Source: Neisseria lactamica
Lineage (GTDB): Bacteria; Pseudomonadota; Gammaproteobacteria; Burkholderiales; Neisseriaceae
Direction: 5' to 3'
Assembly (NCBI RefSeq): GCF_901482445.1
Contig: NZ_LR590477.1
Span: 310,001-374,000 of the forward strand
DNA length: 64,000 nt
The translations under genes were made by a program, and so were the position numbers. This document shows, in pieces, positions 1 to 8,616 of the stretch; the first letter of the stretch is position 1, and each line of letters opens with the position of its first letter. The notes beneath the pieces were generated by a model. The model had not been told where the DNA came from. It did not search any database and worked only from the letters and a program-made list of their open reading frames with translations.

Positions 1-679
1 CGGAAACCATCGGAATATTGCCCGCGATAAAAATCACCGAGCCGTATTCCCCCGTTGCCCGCGCGAACATCATTCCCGCGCCGGTCAAGAGTGCCGGCGT
101 GATTTCCGGCAGCAGCACGCGGCGGAACGTCGTAAAGCGGTTTGCACCCAAAGTCGCCGCCGCTTCCTCATATTCGCCCGATAATTCTTCCAATACCGGC
201 TGCACGGCGCGGATGATAAAGGGCAGGCTGACGACGACCAGCGAAATCCAAATGCCGACGGGCGTAAATGCGATTTTGATGCCCAAAGGCTCGAAAAAAC
301 GGCCTATCCAACCGTTTGGCGCATACAGGGTTGCCAACGCGATACCGGTAACCGCCGTCGGCAGCGCAAACGGCAAATCGACCAGCGCGTTCACCAGACC
401 CTTGCCCGGGAATTCATAGCGCACCAACACCCACGCCACCAGCGTGCCGAACACGATATTGGTCAGCATCGCATAAAACGACATCCGCAAACTCAGCCAC
501 ACCGCTGCCAACACGTTCGGCTCGGTAATTGTGTTCCAAAAGCCGCCCCAGCCGATTTCCGCCGCCTTCGCCGTCATCATCGCAAACGGCAAAACCACCA
601 GAAGCGACAGGCACAATACGGTCAGACCGAGGCTGATTTTGAAGCCGGGCAGTACGCCGGGCGTTTTGAGCAGTAACAT
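1..679 (-). CDS. cysT: Sulfate/thiosulfate ABC transporter permease CysT (partial, C-terminus beyond window)
   Basis: Inner-membrane permease of the CysTWA-Sbp sulfate/thiosulfate importer. The reading frame begins at the ATG at 679 (MLLLKTPGVLPGFKISL...) and stays open to base 1, giving 226 codons; E. coli CysT/CysU has about 277, so roughly the last 50 residues lie outside the window. Visible features are a hydrophobic first helix (about residues 15-36), the permease EAA loop (EYEEAAATLGANRFTTFRR), which contacts the ATPase, and the family signature RATGEYGSV near the edge. cysW and cysA would be expected further left. A shorter overlapping frame at 414-686 is a shadow. Family assignment is strong; substrate is inferred from the family. 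Confidence 0.9.
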   Translation of the reverse strand, partial: MLLLKTPGVLPGFKISLGLTVLCLSLLVVLPFAMMTAKAAEIGWGGFWNTITEPNVLAAVWLSLRMSFYAMLTNIVFGTLVAWVLVRYEFPGKGLVNALVDLPFALPTAVTGIALATLYAPNGWIGRFFEPLGIKIAFTPVGIWISLVVVSLPFIIRAVQPVLEELSGEYEEAAATLGANRFTTFRRVLLPEITPALLTGAGMMFARATGEYGSVIFIAGNIPMVS

Positions 680-864
680 AAAACAATGCTGAAAATAAGG
701 AAAAGGAAGGGCTACTTTAACGATGCCGTCCGAAAAACGGAAAGAATGGAAAGTTTGGTGCAAAGACGAATTTGTTATAAAGCGGTTGGCAGTTTCTCAA
801 GCGGGCTCGATGTTTTAAAATAACGCCTTGTTTTGACGGAAAACCATCATATAAAGGAACACTT

Positions 865-1197
865 ATGCAGATTTTATCTTTTCAGGAAAGTATTGCGGAG
901 CGTATGCTCGTCGGCACGGAAGGAGAATCGGTGCATCGGGACGCGCAGTTCGTCCAAACGGCAAACGGTTATTGGATTGCGTGGCATCAAGGTTTGGCGG
1001 CATTGCTTGCGCCGGATACGCCTCCCGATATTCCGTGTTTTTGGGTAGAGGGGGCGGAAAGCCTTGAAGAATTGTGCGCCATGGTCGAGCGCGGCGAGTT
1101 TGACGAAGTGGAAGAGTTTGACGGCGATGACGACGCGTGGCTCGAAGCGGCTAAAGGTTGCGGGTACCACGGCGACGCTTGCGCTTGCGGACATTGA
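865..1197 (+). CDS. Small acidic conserved neisserial protein, unknown function
   Basis: 110-residue protein of unknown function between cysT and sodB. It starts at ATG 865 with a good ribosome site (AAGGAAC, 5-6 bases upstream). There is no signal peptide or membrane segment, so it is probably cytoplasmic. The second half is very acidic (EFDEVEEFDGDDDAW, about residues 77-91), and the protein ends in a Cys/His-rich tail, CGYHGDACACGH, with three cysteines and two histidines that could bind a metal. I do not recognise a named domain. It stands alone, followed by a DUS-hairpin terminator shared with the convergent sodB. An overlapping frame at 833-1048 is a shadow. Confidence 0.75.
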   Translation: MQILSFQESIAERMLVGTEGESVHRDAQFVQTANGYWIAWHQGLAALLAPDTPPDIPCFWVEGAESLEELCAMVERGEFDEVEEFDGDDDAWLEAAKGCGYHGDACACGH

Positions 1198-1216
1198 TTC
1201 GGATTTCCCGTAAAAA

Positions 1217-1245
1217 ATGCCGTCTGAAATGTGTTCAGACGGCAT
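1217..1245. terminator. DUS inverted-pair terminator between orf865 and sodB
   Basis: A perfect 12-base arm ATGCCGTCTGAA and its complement are separated by 5 bases. A-runs lie to the left and T-runs to the right, so the hairpin can terminate both convergent genes. Confidence 0.85.
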
Positions 1246-1261
1246 TTTGCCGGTTTGCGGC

Positions 1262-1843
1262 TTATGCGGCGAAGCGTTTGGCGACTTCGTCCCAGTTGAC
1301 GATTTCCCAAAAACCTTTCAGGTAGTTGGGACGGCTGTTGCGGTAGTCGATGTAATAGGCGTGTTCCCACACGTCGCAGGTCAGCAGCGGAGTGTTTTCA
1401 GTGGTCAGCGGAGTTACCGCGTTGGAAGTGGAAACCAAATCCAATCCGCCGGCAGGGGTTTTTACCAGCCACGCCCAACCGGAGCCGAAAGTACCGGCCG
1501 CGCAGGCATTGAACGCTTCTTGGAATTTCTCGAAGCTGCCCCATTTCGCGTCGATGGCGGCGGCCAGTTCGCCGGAAGGTTTGCCTTGACCTTTGGGCGT
1601 GAAACCCAGCCAGTAGAAGGTGTGATTCCAAGTTTGCGCAGCGTTGTTGAACACGCCGCCCGAAGATTTTTTCACAATCTCTTCCAGAGGCAGGTTTTCA
1701 AATTTCGTACCTTTGATTTGATTGTTCAGATTGGTGATGTAGGTTTGATGGTGTTTGCCGTAGTGGAATTCCAAAGTCTCTTTGCTCAGATGCGGGGACA
1801 ATGCGTCCGGCTCATAAGGCAGTTGCGGCAGCTTATGTTCCAT
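1262..1843 (-). CDS. sodB: Superoxide dismutase [Fe]
   Basis: Cytoplasmic superoxide dismutase converting superoxide to peroxide and oxygen. Full length at 193 residues. The four metal ligands are visible: H27 (FHYGKHH), H74 (TWNHTFYW), D157 and H161 ([11 protein letters not shown]). Gln70 just before the TWNHTFYW motif is the position usually occupied by Gln in iron rather than manganese enzymes, so an Fe cofactor is inferred. The start ATG at 1843 follows AGGAG by about 7 bases. It is transcribed away from dnaB and converges on the small gene at 865. There is no signal peptide, as expected for the cytosolic form. Confidence 0.96.
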   Translation of the reverse strand: MEHKLPQLPYEPDALSPHLSKETLEFHYGKHHQTYITNLNNQIKGTKFENLPLEEIVKKSSGGVFNNAAQTWNHTFYWLGFTPKGQGKPSGELAAAIDAKWGSFEKFQEAFNACAAGTFGSGWAWLVKTPAGGLDLVSTSNAVTPLTTENTPLLTCDVWEHAYYIDYRNSRPNYLKGFWEIVNWDEVAKRFAA

Positions 1844-2008
1844 TTTGTGCTCCTAATATTGTTTTAAATGTTGTATTTTGGCAGTGTTGCTGCAAATAAC
1901 CCTGCAGCTTGCGTATTCTACCTGTTTTGCGGTGCGGAAACCAATTGAACCTGCTTTACGCTATAATAGAAGATTGCAATTTCGGCACAATAGATAGGAT
2001 GCACCATC

Positions 2009-3421
2009 ATGAACGATTACGCGGCTATGCCGTCTGAAGACCGTGAGATCAGCCCATTGTCGCTTCCGCCGCACTCAATGGAGGCGGAACAATCCGTTTT
2101 GGGCGGGCTGTTGCTGGAAAATCCGGCTTGGGACAGGATTGCCGATGTGGTTTCGGGAGAGGATTTCTACCGCCACGAACACCGCCTGATTTTCCGATCT
2201 GTTGCCAAACTGATTAATGAGAGCCGTCCTGCCGATGTGATTACGGTTCAGGAAGATTTGCAGCGGAACGAAGAATTAGAAGCGGCAGGCGGATTCGAAT
2301 ATCTGATTTCCCTGGCGCAAAACACCCCGTCTGCCGCCAACATCCGGCGTTATGCCGAAATCGTGCGCGAGCGTTCCATTATGCGCCAACTCGCCGAAGT
2401 GGGAACGGAAATCGCACGCAGCGCCTACAATCCGCAAGGCAGGGACGCGGGGCAGCTTTTGGACGAGGCGGAAAACAAAGTGTTCCAAATCGCCGAAAGC
2501 ACATCCAAATCCAAACAGGGCTTTTTGGAGATGCCCGATTTGCTGAAAGAAGTCGTACAGCGCATCGATATGCTTTATTCGCGCGACAATCCTGACGAAG
2601 TAACCGGCGTGCCGACAGGGTTTGCCGACCTCGATAAAAAAACCTCGGGTCTGCAGCCGGGAGATTTGATTATTGTCGCCGGCCGCCCGTCTATGGGTAA
2701 AACCGCCTTCTCCATCAATATTGCCGAGTATGTCGCCATTGAAAAACATTTGCCCGTCGCCGTTTTCTCGATGGAAATGGGCGGGGCGCAATTGGTCATG
2801 CGTATGCTCGGTTCGGTCGGACGCTTGGATCAGAGCGTCCTGAAAACAGGCAGGTTGGAAGACGAACATTGGGGGCGTTTGAACGAAGCGGTCGTCAAAC
2901 TTTCCGACGCGCCTATGTTTATTGACGAAACCCCGAATCTTGCCGCCCTCGAGCTGCGCGCCCGCGCCCGCCGCCTCGCCCGCCGGTTTGACGGCAGATT
3001 AGGCTTGATCGTCATCGACTACCTGCAACTGATGGCGGGATCGGGGCGTTCGGACAACCGCGCTTCCGAGCTGGGCGAAATTTCCCGCTCCCTCAAAGCC
3101 CTGGCAAAAGAGTTGCAAGTCCCCATCATTGCCCTGTCGCAATTGAGCCGCACTGTCGAACAGCGCACCGACAAACGCCCGATGATGTCCGACTTGAGGG
3201 AGTCGGGCGCAATCGAGCAGGATGCCGACCTGATTATGTTTATGTACCGCGACGAATACTATAACCAAGAATCGGAGATGAAGGGTTTTGCGGAATGCAT
3301 CATCGGCAAACACCGCAACGGCCCGGTCGGAAAAGTCATCCTGACTTGGATGGGGCAGTTTACCAAATTCGGAAATGCCGCCTATATCCCGGAATCGGCG
3401 GCGGAAGGCCGAACGGCATAA
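2009..3421 (+). CDS. dnaB: Replicative DNA helicase DnaB
   Basis: Hexameric 5'-3' replicative helicase that unwinds the fork and recruits primase. 470 residues, normal length. The N-terminal DnaB domain (about 17-120) binds primase; the RecA-like C-terminal domain has Walker A GRPSMGKT (225-232) and Walker B IVIDYLQ (334-340). The start is ATG 2009 after GATAGGATGCACCATC. A complete 12-mer uptake sequence (ATGCCGTCTGAA, 2027-2038) lies inside the coding region and encodes Met-Pro-Ser-Glu at residues 7-10, ahead of the conserved domain. A TATAAT at 1962-1967 is a plausible -10, but I see no convincing -35. No intein is present. Confidence 0.97.
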   Translation: MNDYAAMPSEDREISPLSLPPHSMEAEQSVLGGLLLENPAWDRIADVVSGEDFYRHEHRLIFRSVAKLINESRPADVITVQEDLQRNEELEAAGGFEYLISLAQNTPSAANIRRYAEIVRERSIMRQLAEVGTEIARSAYNPQGRDAGQLLDEAENKVFQIAESTSKSKQGFLEMPDLLKEVVQRIDMLYSRDNPDEVTGVPTGFADLDKKTSGLQPGDLIIVAGRPSMGKTAFSINIAEYVAIEKHLPVAVFSMEMGGAQLVMRMLGSVGRLDQSVLKTGRLEDEHWGRLNEAVVKLSDAPMFIDETPNLAALELRARARRLARRFDGRLGLIVIDYLQLMAGSGRSDNRASELGEISRSLKALAKELQVPIIALSQLSRTVEQRTDKRPMMSDLRESGAIEQDADLIMFMYRDEYYNQESEMKGFAECIIGKHRNGPVGKVILTWMGQFTKFGNAAYIPESAAEGRTA

Positions 3422-3565
3422 TAAAATAAAAAATTATTAGGCAAAAATGGGCAAAATCGTTTAGAATCGCCTATGCGGTTTTCCTAAAAATAAAAGCGGT
3501 CCGGATGCCTTCCATCCTGCCCGCAGATAATTGAAAAATACATTACAGTTAACGTCCTATTGCTT

Positions 3566-4231
3566 ATGTGTACACGAAAACAACAAGGTTTCACGCTAAT
3601 AGAGCTGCTCATCGTGATGGTCATCGCAGCCATTATGGCGATGATAGCCCTCCCCAGTATGAGCCGGTGGATTGCATCCCGCCGTATCGCCAGTCACGCG
3701 GAGCAGGTTGCCAACCTTTTGCGTTTCTCCAGGGGCGAAGCCGTCCGGCTCAATCTCCCTGTCTATATCTGTCCTGTTCAAGTTAAAAAAGACGGTACGG
3801 TCAACAACCAATGCGACTTCAGTAAGAAGGGGCAGGGAATGTTGGCTTTCGGCGACAAAAACGGCAATAAGGCATATGACGGCGATGCTGCGGATGTTTT
3901 TCTCCGCAGCGTGGTGTTGAATGATGCCGACGACAGCCGGATTAATTATGCCTTCAACCATATCGCTTTCGGTCAGACACAGCCGACTGCCGACCGTGTT
4001 GTTTGGACTTTCAACCAAAACGGGGCATTCGGCTATTCGTCCGATCAGAATCTCACGCGCACTTCCAGATTTGTTTACTCTGACGGTTATATCCAAATCG
4101 TGTTGACAGATGCGAAGGCGGTTTCTGCCGATGAAAAGAAATTCCGTTCGGCAGTGGTTTTGATTGACGGCAGCGGCAGGGTTGAGGTTTGTCCTAGAAA
4201 CGATACGCGCGCCGTATGCCAACATCAATGA
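3566..4231 (+). CDS. pilH: Minor pilin PilH (FimT/GspH-like)
   Basis: First gene of the pilHIJKX minor pilin operon. Minor pilins prime and tune assembly of the type IV pilus used for adhesion, twitching and DNA uptake. The 221-residue protein has a short 8-residue class III leader, MCTRKQQG, cut before FTLIELLIVM by prepilin peptidase PilD; Glu5 of the mature protein is present. The hydrophobic helix spans about residues 9-30, followed by a GspH/FimT-type globular domain with a few cysteines. The ATG at 3566 gives a standard leader; a TTG at 3560 in the same frame is less likely. I see no strong Shine-Dalgarno. It is often annotated fimT in meningococcal genomes. Confidence 0.92.
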   Translation: MCTRKQQGFTLIELLIVMVIAAIMAMIALPSMSRWIASRRIASHAEQVANLLRFSRGEAVRLNLPVYICPVQVKKDGTVNNQCDFSKKGQGMLAFGDKNGNKAYDGDAADVFLRSVVLNDADDSRINYAFNHIAFGQTQPTADRVVWTFNQNGAFGYSSDQNLTRTSRFVYSDGYIQIVLTDAKAVSADEKKFRSAVVLIDGSGRVEVCPRNDTRAVCQHQ

Positions 4232-4260
4232 CTGTTTTAGTCGGTTTGGGAAATAAAAAA

Positions 4261-4872
4261 ATGAAGAATAATGATTGCTTCCGCCTGAAAAATCCCCAGT
4301 CCGGTATGGCGCTGATAGAAGTTTTGGTTGCTATGCTCGTTCTGACCATCGGTATTTTGGCATTGCTGTCCGTGCAGTTGCGGACAGTCGCTTCCGTCAG
4401 GGAAGCGGAAACGCAAACCATCGTCAGCCAAATCACGCAAAACCTGATGGAAGGGATGTTGATGAATCCGACCATTGATTCGGACAGCAACAAGAAAAAC
4501 TATAATCTTTACACAGGGTCGTACGCCCCTTCTTCCTCCGACGGCGATTTCACGCCTAATAATTTGAAAACCAAGAAGGATTTGGCAAAAGCTCAGTTGG
4601 ACAGGTTCGGTTATGAATTGAAAAATGCCTTGCCGGATGCGGCAGCTATTCATTACGCCGTCTGCAAAGATTCGTCGGGTAATGCGCCGACATTGTCCGA
4701 CAGCGGTGTTTTTTCTTCAAATTGCGACAATAAGGCAAACGGAGATACTTTAATTAAAGTATTGTGGGTAAATGATTCGGCAGGGGATTCGGATATTGCC
4801 CGTACGAATCTTGAGGCGAACGGCGACAATATCGTATATACCTATCAGGCAAGGGTCGGAGGTCGGGAATGA
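4261..4872 (+). CDS. pilI: Minor pilin PilI (PilV/GspI-like)
   Basis: Second minor pilin of the operon, 203 residues from ATG 4261, which follows GGGAAATAAAAAA; an in-frame ATG at 4216 would overlap pilH and give an overlong leader. The leader MKNNDCFRLKNPQSG is processed before MALIEVLVAM, so residue +1 of the mature protein is Met instead of the usual Phe, while Glu5 is kept. The transmembrane helix is about residues 16-38. The C-terminal domain carries cysteines (VCKDSSG, SNCDN) likely to form a disulfide in the periplasm. Its stop overlaps the start of pilJ as ATGA, indicating translational coupling. It is also annotated pilV in N. meningitidis. Confidence 0.92.
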   Translation: MKNNDCFRLKNPQSGMALIEVLVAMLVLTIGILALLSVQLRTVASVREAETQTIVSQITQNLMEGMLMNPTIDSDSNKKNYNLYTGSYAPSSSDGDFTPNNLKTKKDLAKAQLDRFGYELKNALPDAAAIHYAVCKDSSGNAPTLSDSGVFSSNCDNKANGDTLIKVLWVNDSAGDSDIARTNLEANGDNIVYTYQARVGGRE

Positions 4873-5810
4873 AACGTAAAATGCTAAACGTACCAAAAGG
4901 CAGTTATGATGGTATGAAGGGTTTTACCATTGTTGAATTTCTGGTTGCAGGTCTGCTCAGTATGATTGTCCTGATGGCGGTCGGATCGAGTTACTTTACG
5001 TCCCGGAAATTAAATGATGCGGCAAACGAGCGTCTTGCCGCGCAACAGGATTTGCGGAATGCGGCAACATTGATTGTCCGCGATGCGAGAATGGCGGGCG
5101 GCTTCGGTTGTTTCAATATGTCCGAGCATCCTGCAACTGATGTTATTTTCGATACGACGCAACAAAATTCTCCTTTTTCCTTAAAAAGGAACGGTATAGA
5201 TAAACTTATTCCCATAGCGGAATCTTCAAATATCGGATATCCGGGTTTTACCCAGTCCGGTAAGGCATTGATTTTCCAATACGGTATCGATGATGCTAAT
5301 GCAAGCGCCGCGACTACCGTCGTCAGCAGCTGTGCCGCAATATCGAAACCGGGCAAGCAAATCCTTACTTTAGAAAATGTAAAAAAAGAATTGAAGATTC
5401 CGGATACGGATAACAGGCAAAATGGCAATATTGCGCGTCAAAGGCATGAGGTCAATGCCTATGCGGTCGGCAAGATTGCCGATGAGGAAGGTTTGTTCCG
5501 CTTCCAATTGAATACTAATGGCGGATGGGGTAATCCTCAGTTGCTCGTGAAAAAAATTACCCATATGAATGTGCGGTATATCTATGTTTCCGACTGTCCT
5601 GAAGATGAAGATGCCGGCAAAGAGGAAAAATTCAAATATACGGATAAATTCGACAGCTCCAAAGGTGCTGTTACGCCTGCCGGGGTGGAGGTTTTATTGA
5701 ATAGCGGTACTGATGCCAAGATTGCCGCTTCTTCAGACAATAATATTTATGCTTACCGTATCGATGCGACAATACGCGGGGGAAATGTATGCGCAAACAG
5801 AACACTTTGA
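4869..5810 (+). CDS. pilJ: Minor pilin PilJ (PilW/GspJ-like)
   Basis: Third minor pilin, 313 residues, homologous to PilW/GspJ of other type IV pilus and type II secretion systems. The leader is long (18 residues) and basic, ending YDGMKG before FTIVEFLVAG; Glu5 is present and the hydrophobic helix runs to about residue 42. The remaining domain is large, with cysteines at FGCFN, SSCAA, VSDCPED and the C-terminal NVCANRTL. It overlaps pilI by 4 bases (ATGA) and pilK by 22 bases, so the operon is tightly coupled. It probably forms part of the pilus tip priming complex with PilH, PilI and PilK. Confidence 0.92.
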   Translation: MKRKMLNVPKGSYDGMKGFTIVEFLVAGLLSMIVLMAVGSSYFTSRKLNDAANERLAAQQDLRNAATLIVRDARMAGGFGCFNMSEHPATDVIFDTTQQNSPFSLKRNGIDKLIPIAESSNIGYPGFTQSGKALIFQYGIDDANASAATTVVSSCAAISKPGKQILTLENVKKELKIPDTDNRQNGNIARQRHEVNAYAVGKIADEEGLFRFQLNTNGGWGNPQLLVKKITHMNVRYIYVSDCPEDEDAGKEEKFKYTDKFDSSKGAVTPAGVEVLLNSGTDAKIAASSDNNIYAYRIDATIRGGNVCANRTL

Positions 5811-6385
5811 CGGGAATCCCGACTTCTGACGGACAGAAAGGGTTTGCACTGTTTATCGTGCTGATGGTGATGATCGTCGTGGCCTTTTTGGTTGTAACTG
5901 CCGCGCAGTCTTACAATACCGAGCAGAGGATCAGTGCCAACGAATCAGACAGGAAATTGGCTTTGTCTTTAGCCGAGGCGGCTTTGCGGGACGGCGAATT
6001 TCAGGTTTTGGATTTGGAATATACTACGGACAGTAAGGTTACATTTAGCGAAAACTGTGAAAACGGCCTGTGTACCGCAGTGAATGTGCGGACAAATAAT
6101 GATAATGAAGAGGCTTTTGACAATATCGTGGTGCAAGGCAAGCCTACCGTTGAAGCCGTGAAGCGTTTTTGCCCTGCAAATTCTACCAACCTGTGTATTG
6201 ACAATAAAGGGATGGTATATGGGAAAGGTACGGGAAGCGTCAGCAAAATGCCGCGTTATATTATCGAATATTTGGGTGTGAAGAATAACCAAAATATTTA
6301 TAGGGTTACTGCCAAGGCTTGGGGTAAGAATGCCAATACCGTGGTCGTCCTACAATCTTATGTAAGCAATAATGATGAGCAATAA
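5789..6385 (+). CDS. pilK: Minor pilin PilK (PilX/GspK class)
   Basis: Fourth minor pilin, 198 residues. The leader ends QKG and the mature protein begins FALFIVLMVM, so position 5 is Ile and the near-universal Glu5 is absent. In GspK-type pseudopilins the same absence is linked to a tip position, because Glu5 contacts the subunit above. The hydrophobic segment is about residues 19-43 and the conserved PilX_N-like stretch (SYNTEQRISANESDR) follows it. It overlaps pilJ upstream and pilX downstream. Family assignment is firm; the tip role is inferred from GspK. Confidence 0.92.
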   Translation: MRKQNTLTGIPTSDGQKGFALFIVLMVMIVVAFLVVTAAQSYNTEQRISANESDRKLALSLAEAALRDGEFQVLDLEYTTDSKVTFSENCENGLCTAVNVRTNNDNEEAFDNIVVQGKPTVEAVKRFCPANSTNLCIDNKGMVYGKGTGSVSKMPRYIIEYLGVKNNQNIYRVTAKAWGKNANTVVVLQSYVSNNDEQ

Positions 6386-6860
6386 AATGGAGCAAAAAGG
6401 GTTTACATTGGTTGAGGTAATGATAGTCGTCGCGATACTCGGCATCATCAGCGTCATTGCCATACCTTCTTATCAAAGTTATATTGAAAAAGGCTATCAG
6501 TCCCAGCTTTATACGGAGATGGTCAGTATCAACAATGCTTTCAAACAGATTATTTTGAAAAATCCTGGGGAAAGTAATCAAAACCTTGAAACGGAACTGA
6601 AGAAGTTTGCGCCGGCTTATCGGATGAACCCGAAAATTGCTGAAAAATATAGTGTTTCGGGGGAATTTGTCGATGCGGCAAAATCAAGGGCATACAGGTT
6701 GGTCGGCGTTCCGAAGGCGGGGACGGGTTATACCTTGTCGGTATGGATGAACAGCGTGGGCGACGGATACAAATGCCGTGATGCCGCTTCTGCCCGAGCC
6801 TATTCGGAGACTTTGTCCGCGGATGCCGGCTGTGAAGCTTTCTCTAATCGTAAAAAATAG
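6372..6860 (+). CDS. pilX: Minor pilin PilX (PilL in gonococcus)
   Basis: Last gene of the cluster, 162 residues. In meningococci PilX is needed for pilus-mediated aggregation and adhesion to human cells. The leader MMSNKMEQKG precedes FTLVEVMIVV; Glu5 is present. The two C-terminal cysteines (YKCRD and DAGCEAF) mark the D-region disulfide loop of the PilX fold. Three in-frame ATGs (6372, 6375, 6387) are possible; the first is kept because it matches the commonly annotated 162-residue form. It overlaps pilK by 14 bases and is followed by a strong DUS terminator, which ends the operon. Confidence 0.92.
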   Translation: MMSNKMEQKGFTLVEVMIVVAILGIISVIAIPSYQSYIEKGYQSQLYTEMVSINNAFKQIILKNPGESNQNLETELKKFAPAYRMNPKIAEKYSVSGEFVDAAKSRAYRLVGVPKAGTGYTLSVWMNSVGDGYKCRDAASARAYSETLSADAGCEAFSNRKK

Positions 6861-6873
6861 GGCTGTTTTGCCA

Positions 6874-6905
6874 ATGCCGTCTGAAAATCAATGTTCAGAC
6901 GGCAT
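6874..6905. terminator. DUS-pair terminator ending pilX and azlD
   Basis: Inverted 12-mers ATGCCGTCTGAA / TTCAGACGGCAT with an 8-base loop, followed by six T on the plus strand; it sits between convergent pilX and azlD. Confidence 0.85.
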
Positions 6906-6929
6906 TTTTTACGGACATTTTGAAATGAA

Positions 6930-7238
6930 TTATGTCATCAACCATCCCAAGATGCCTGACGAGCCGACCCCTATCAATACGGTAGGCAACATAGAAAAGC
7001 GGCAGGCTGCCAAGGCGGTTAACGCGATGGCGATAAGTTCGTGCGGCTTGTCGGATACGAAATAGGGGGCAATGACGGAAATCAGGACGCAGCCCGGCGC
7101 GGCTTCCATAATGGTTTGGGCACGGCGGCTTAAGGTTCGGTTACGCAGTGCGAAAAAGCCGATCAACCGGGTAGAGTAGGTAACGGCAAGCATAGAGGCA
7201 AACAACAGGAATGATTGGAGCGACAATAAACCTTTCAT
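6930..7238 (-). CDS. azlD: AzlD-type branched-chain amino acid transport subunit
   Basis: Small (102-residue) integral membrane partner of AzlC. AzlCD/BrnEF pairs export branched-chain amino acids and their analogues. The sequence is almost all hydrophobic with about four helices, and contains the family-like core TRLIGFFALRNRTLSRR and a long C-terminal helix. The start is ATG 7238, which overlaps the azlC stop as ATGA; a longer frame running further upstream lies inside azlC and is rejected. Co-translation with azlC is expected. Confidence 0.85.
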   Translation of the reverse strand: MKGLLSLQSFLLFASMLAVTYSTRLIGFFALRNRTLSRRAQTIMEAAPGCVLISVIAPYFVSDKPHELIAIALTALAACRFSMLPTVLIGVGSSGILGWLMT

Positions 7239-7957
7239 TTTTGTTCTCCCCAGAGATAAGCCGATAACAGACCGGACAGTGCGCCGGCAGGAACATACCA
7301 CGCGCCGTCAACGGTCAGGTAAACGGCGGATGCAATAATCAGGCTGACAAACCATGGTCTTGATGCGGAAAAACCTTTCCACATCCCTCTCAATAAAACC
7401 AGAAATACGGCAGGGAACGCCATACCGAATCCCCAAGCGGCCACATTGCCGAAAACTGGCCCTACTGCCGCGCCGAGGGCGGCAAACCCTATCCAGGTAA
7501 TGTAGAGGATAAAGCATACGCCCATATAAAAAGGCATATTGAACGCGGGCAAACCGGCTGCTTTCCGTTTTTGGATTTCGGAGAATGCCATCGCCCAGCT
7601 TTCATCACACATAAAAAACAGTGCGGGTACGGCTTTTTTCAGCGGTATTCCTTTCAGGTGTGGGGCAAGCGCCGCCCCCATCAGGATATGCCGCGAATTA
7701 ATCATAAAGGTTACGGTGGCGATAAGCAGTATCGGCAGAGGTTCCGCCCACAGGTCGACCGTGGCAAATTCGGAGCCTCCGGCAAAATTCATACCGGTCA
7801 TCAGCAGCATTTCCAGCCAAGTCATACCTTTTTGCCCGCCCTGCATACCGAGTATCAATGCCCAAGGCAGCAGCCCAATCAGCATAGGCGAACTTTCTTT
7901 GATGCCGCGTATAAATTCGTTATGCGGGGAAGGTGTGTGCATAATGTTCGTCTTCAT
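7235..7957 (-). CDS. azlC: AzlC-family branched-chain amino acid permease
   Basis: Large subunit of a predicted branched-chain amino acid exporter, 240 residues with about seven membrane helices. Family features include the N-terminal PMLIGLLPWALILG, the conserved MNFAGGSEFATVDLW and the motif MINSRHILMGAALAPH. The start is ATG 7957; an ATG at 7942 is a possible alternative. A good promoter lies only 17 bases upstream (TATAAT 7974-7979), giving a very short leader. It forms an operon with azlD. The substrate is inferred from the family. Confidence 0.87.
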   Translation of the reverse strand: MKTNIMHTPSPHNEFIRGIKESSPMLIGLLPWALILGMQGGQKGMTWLEMLLMTGMNFAGGSEFATVDLWAEPLPILLIATVTFMINSRHILMGAALAPHLKGIPLKKAVPALFFMCDESWAMAFSEIQKRKAAGLPAFNMPFYMGVCFILYITWIGFAALGAAVGPVFGNVAAWGFGMAFPAVFLVLLRGMWKGFSASRPWFVSLIIASAVYLTVDGAWYVPAGALSGLLSAYLWGEQK

Positions 7958-7973
7958 AACCGGAAGGGCGGGT

Positions 7974-8003
7974 ATTATACATTGGCAACGGATTTCAAAA
8001 CAA
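7974..8003 (-). promoter_or_regulatory. Promoter of azlCD
   Basis: Reading leftward: -35 TTGTTT (7998-8003), an 18-base spacer and a perfect -10 TATAAT (7974-7979). The leader before azlC would be about 10 bases. Confidence 0.55.
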
Positions 8004-8086
8004 AACCGATTTGCCGTGTTTCAGCGTAAACACGGCTTGTGTATAATCTCCCATCTTTGAAACCGGCCGTATGCAGGAGCAAGACG

Positions 8087-8539
8087 ATGAATATTGAAGT
8101 AGAAATGAAAGTGTTGGACGAGAGAATGGCGGATTTTGCCCCTGCCTATGCGACGGCGGGTTCTGCCGGTTTGGACTTGCGCGCCTGTTTGGATGAGGAA
8201 GTCGTTTTGCAGCCGGGCGAAACGTTGCTTGTGCCGACCGGTTTGGCAATTTATTTGGCCGATCCTTCATATGCCGCCGTTTTGCTGCCCCGTTCCGGTT
8301 TGGGGCATAAACACGGTATCGTTTTGGGCAATTTGGTCGGTTTGATTGACTCCGATTATCAAGGGGAATTGAAGGTGTCGTTGTGGAACAGGGGCAGCGA
8401 ACCGTTTGCCGTCAAGCCGTTTGAGCGTATCGCGCAGATGGTTATCGTTCCAATCGTGCAGGCGCGTTTCAAACGTGTTGAGGAGTTTGTCGGAAGCAGT
8501 CGGGGTGAGGGCGGCTTCGGCAGTACGGGTTTGCATTGA
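8087..8539 (+). CDS. dut: Deoxyuridine 5'-triphosphate nucleotidohydrolase (dUTPase)
   Basis: Trimeric dUTPase hydrolysing dUTP to dUMP, which keeps uracil out of DNA and feeds thymidylate synthesis. 150 residues, normal size. All five motifs are seen: [10 protein letters not shown] (I), [11 protein letters not shown] (II), [10 protein letters not shown] with the catalytic Asp (III), ERIAQMV (IV) and the C-terminal [10 protein letters not shown] (V). The start ATG 8087 follows AGGAG by 7 bases; a longer frame from 8039 lacks a ribosome site. A TATAAT at 8042-8047 is the likely -10. Confidence 0.96.
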   Translation: MNIEVEMKVLDERMADFAPAYATAGSAGLDLRACLDEEVVLQPGETLLVPTGLAIYLADPSYAAVLLPRSGLGHKHGIVLGNLVGLIDSDYQGELKVSLWNRGSEPFAVKPFERIAQMVIVPIVQARFKRVEEFVGSSRGEGGFGSTGLH

Positions 8540-8546
8540 ATATAAA

Positions 8547-8583
8547 ATGCCGTCTGATGGGTGCCGTCAGGTTCAGACGGCAT
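8547..8583 (+). terminator. DUS-like hairpin after dut
   Basis: ATGCCGTCTGA pairs with TCAGACGGCAT around a 15-base loop. Only the right arm is a perfect 12-mer uptake sequence; the left arm has lost the last A. No T-run follows, so termination strength is uncertain. Confidence 0.6.
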
Positions 8584-8616
8584 ATCTTCCCAATATGCCG
8601 GTAATCGGAGAACATT

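Noticed and set aside
1945..1967. TTGAAC...TATAAT upstream of dnaB as a promoter
   Set aside because: Spacer is only 11 bases; the -10 may be real but this -35 cannot serve it.
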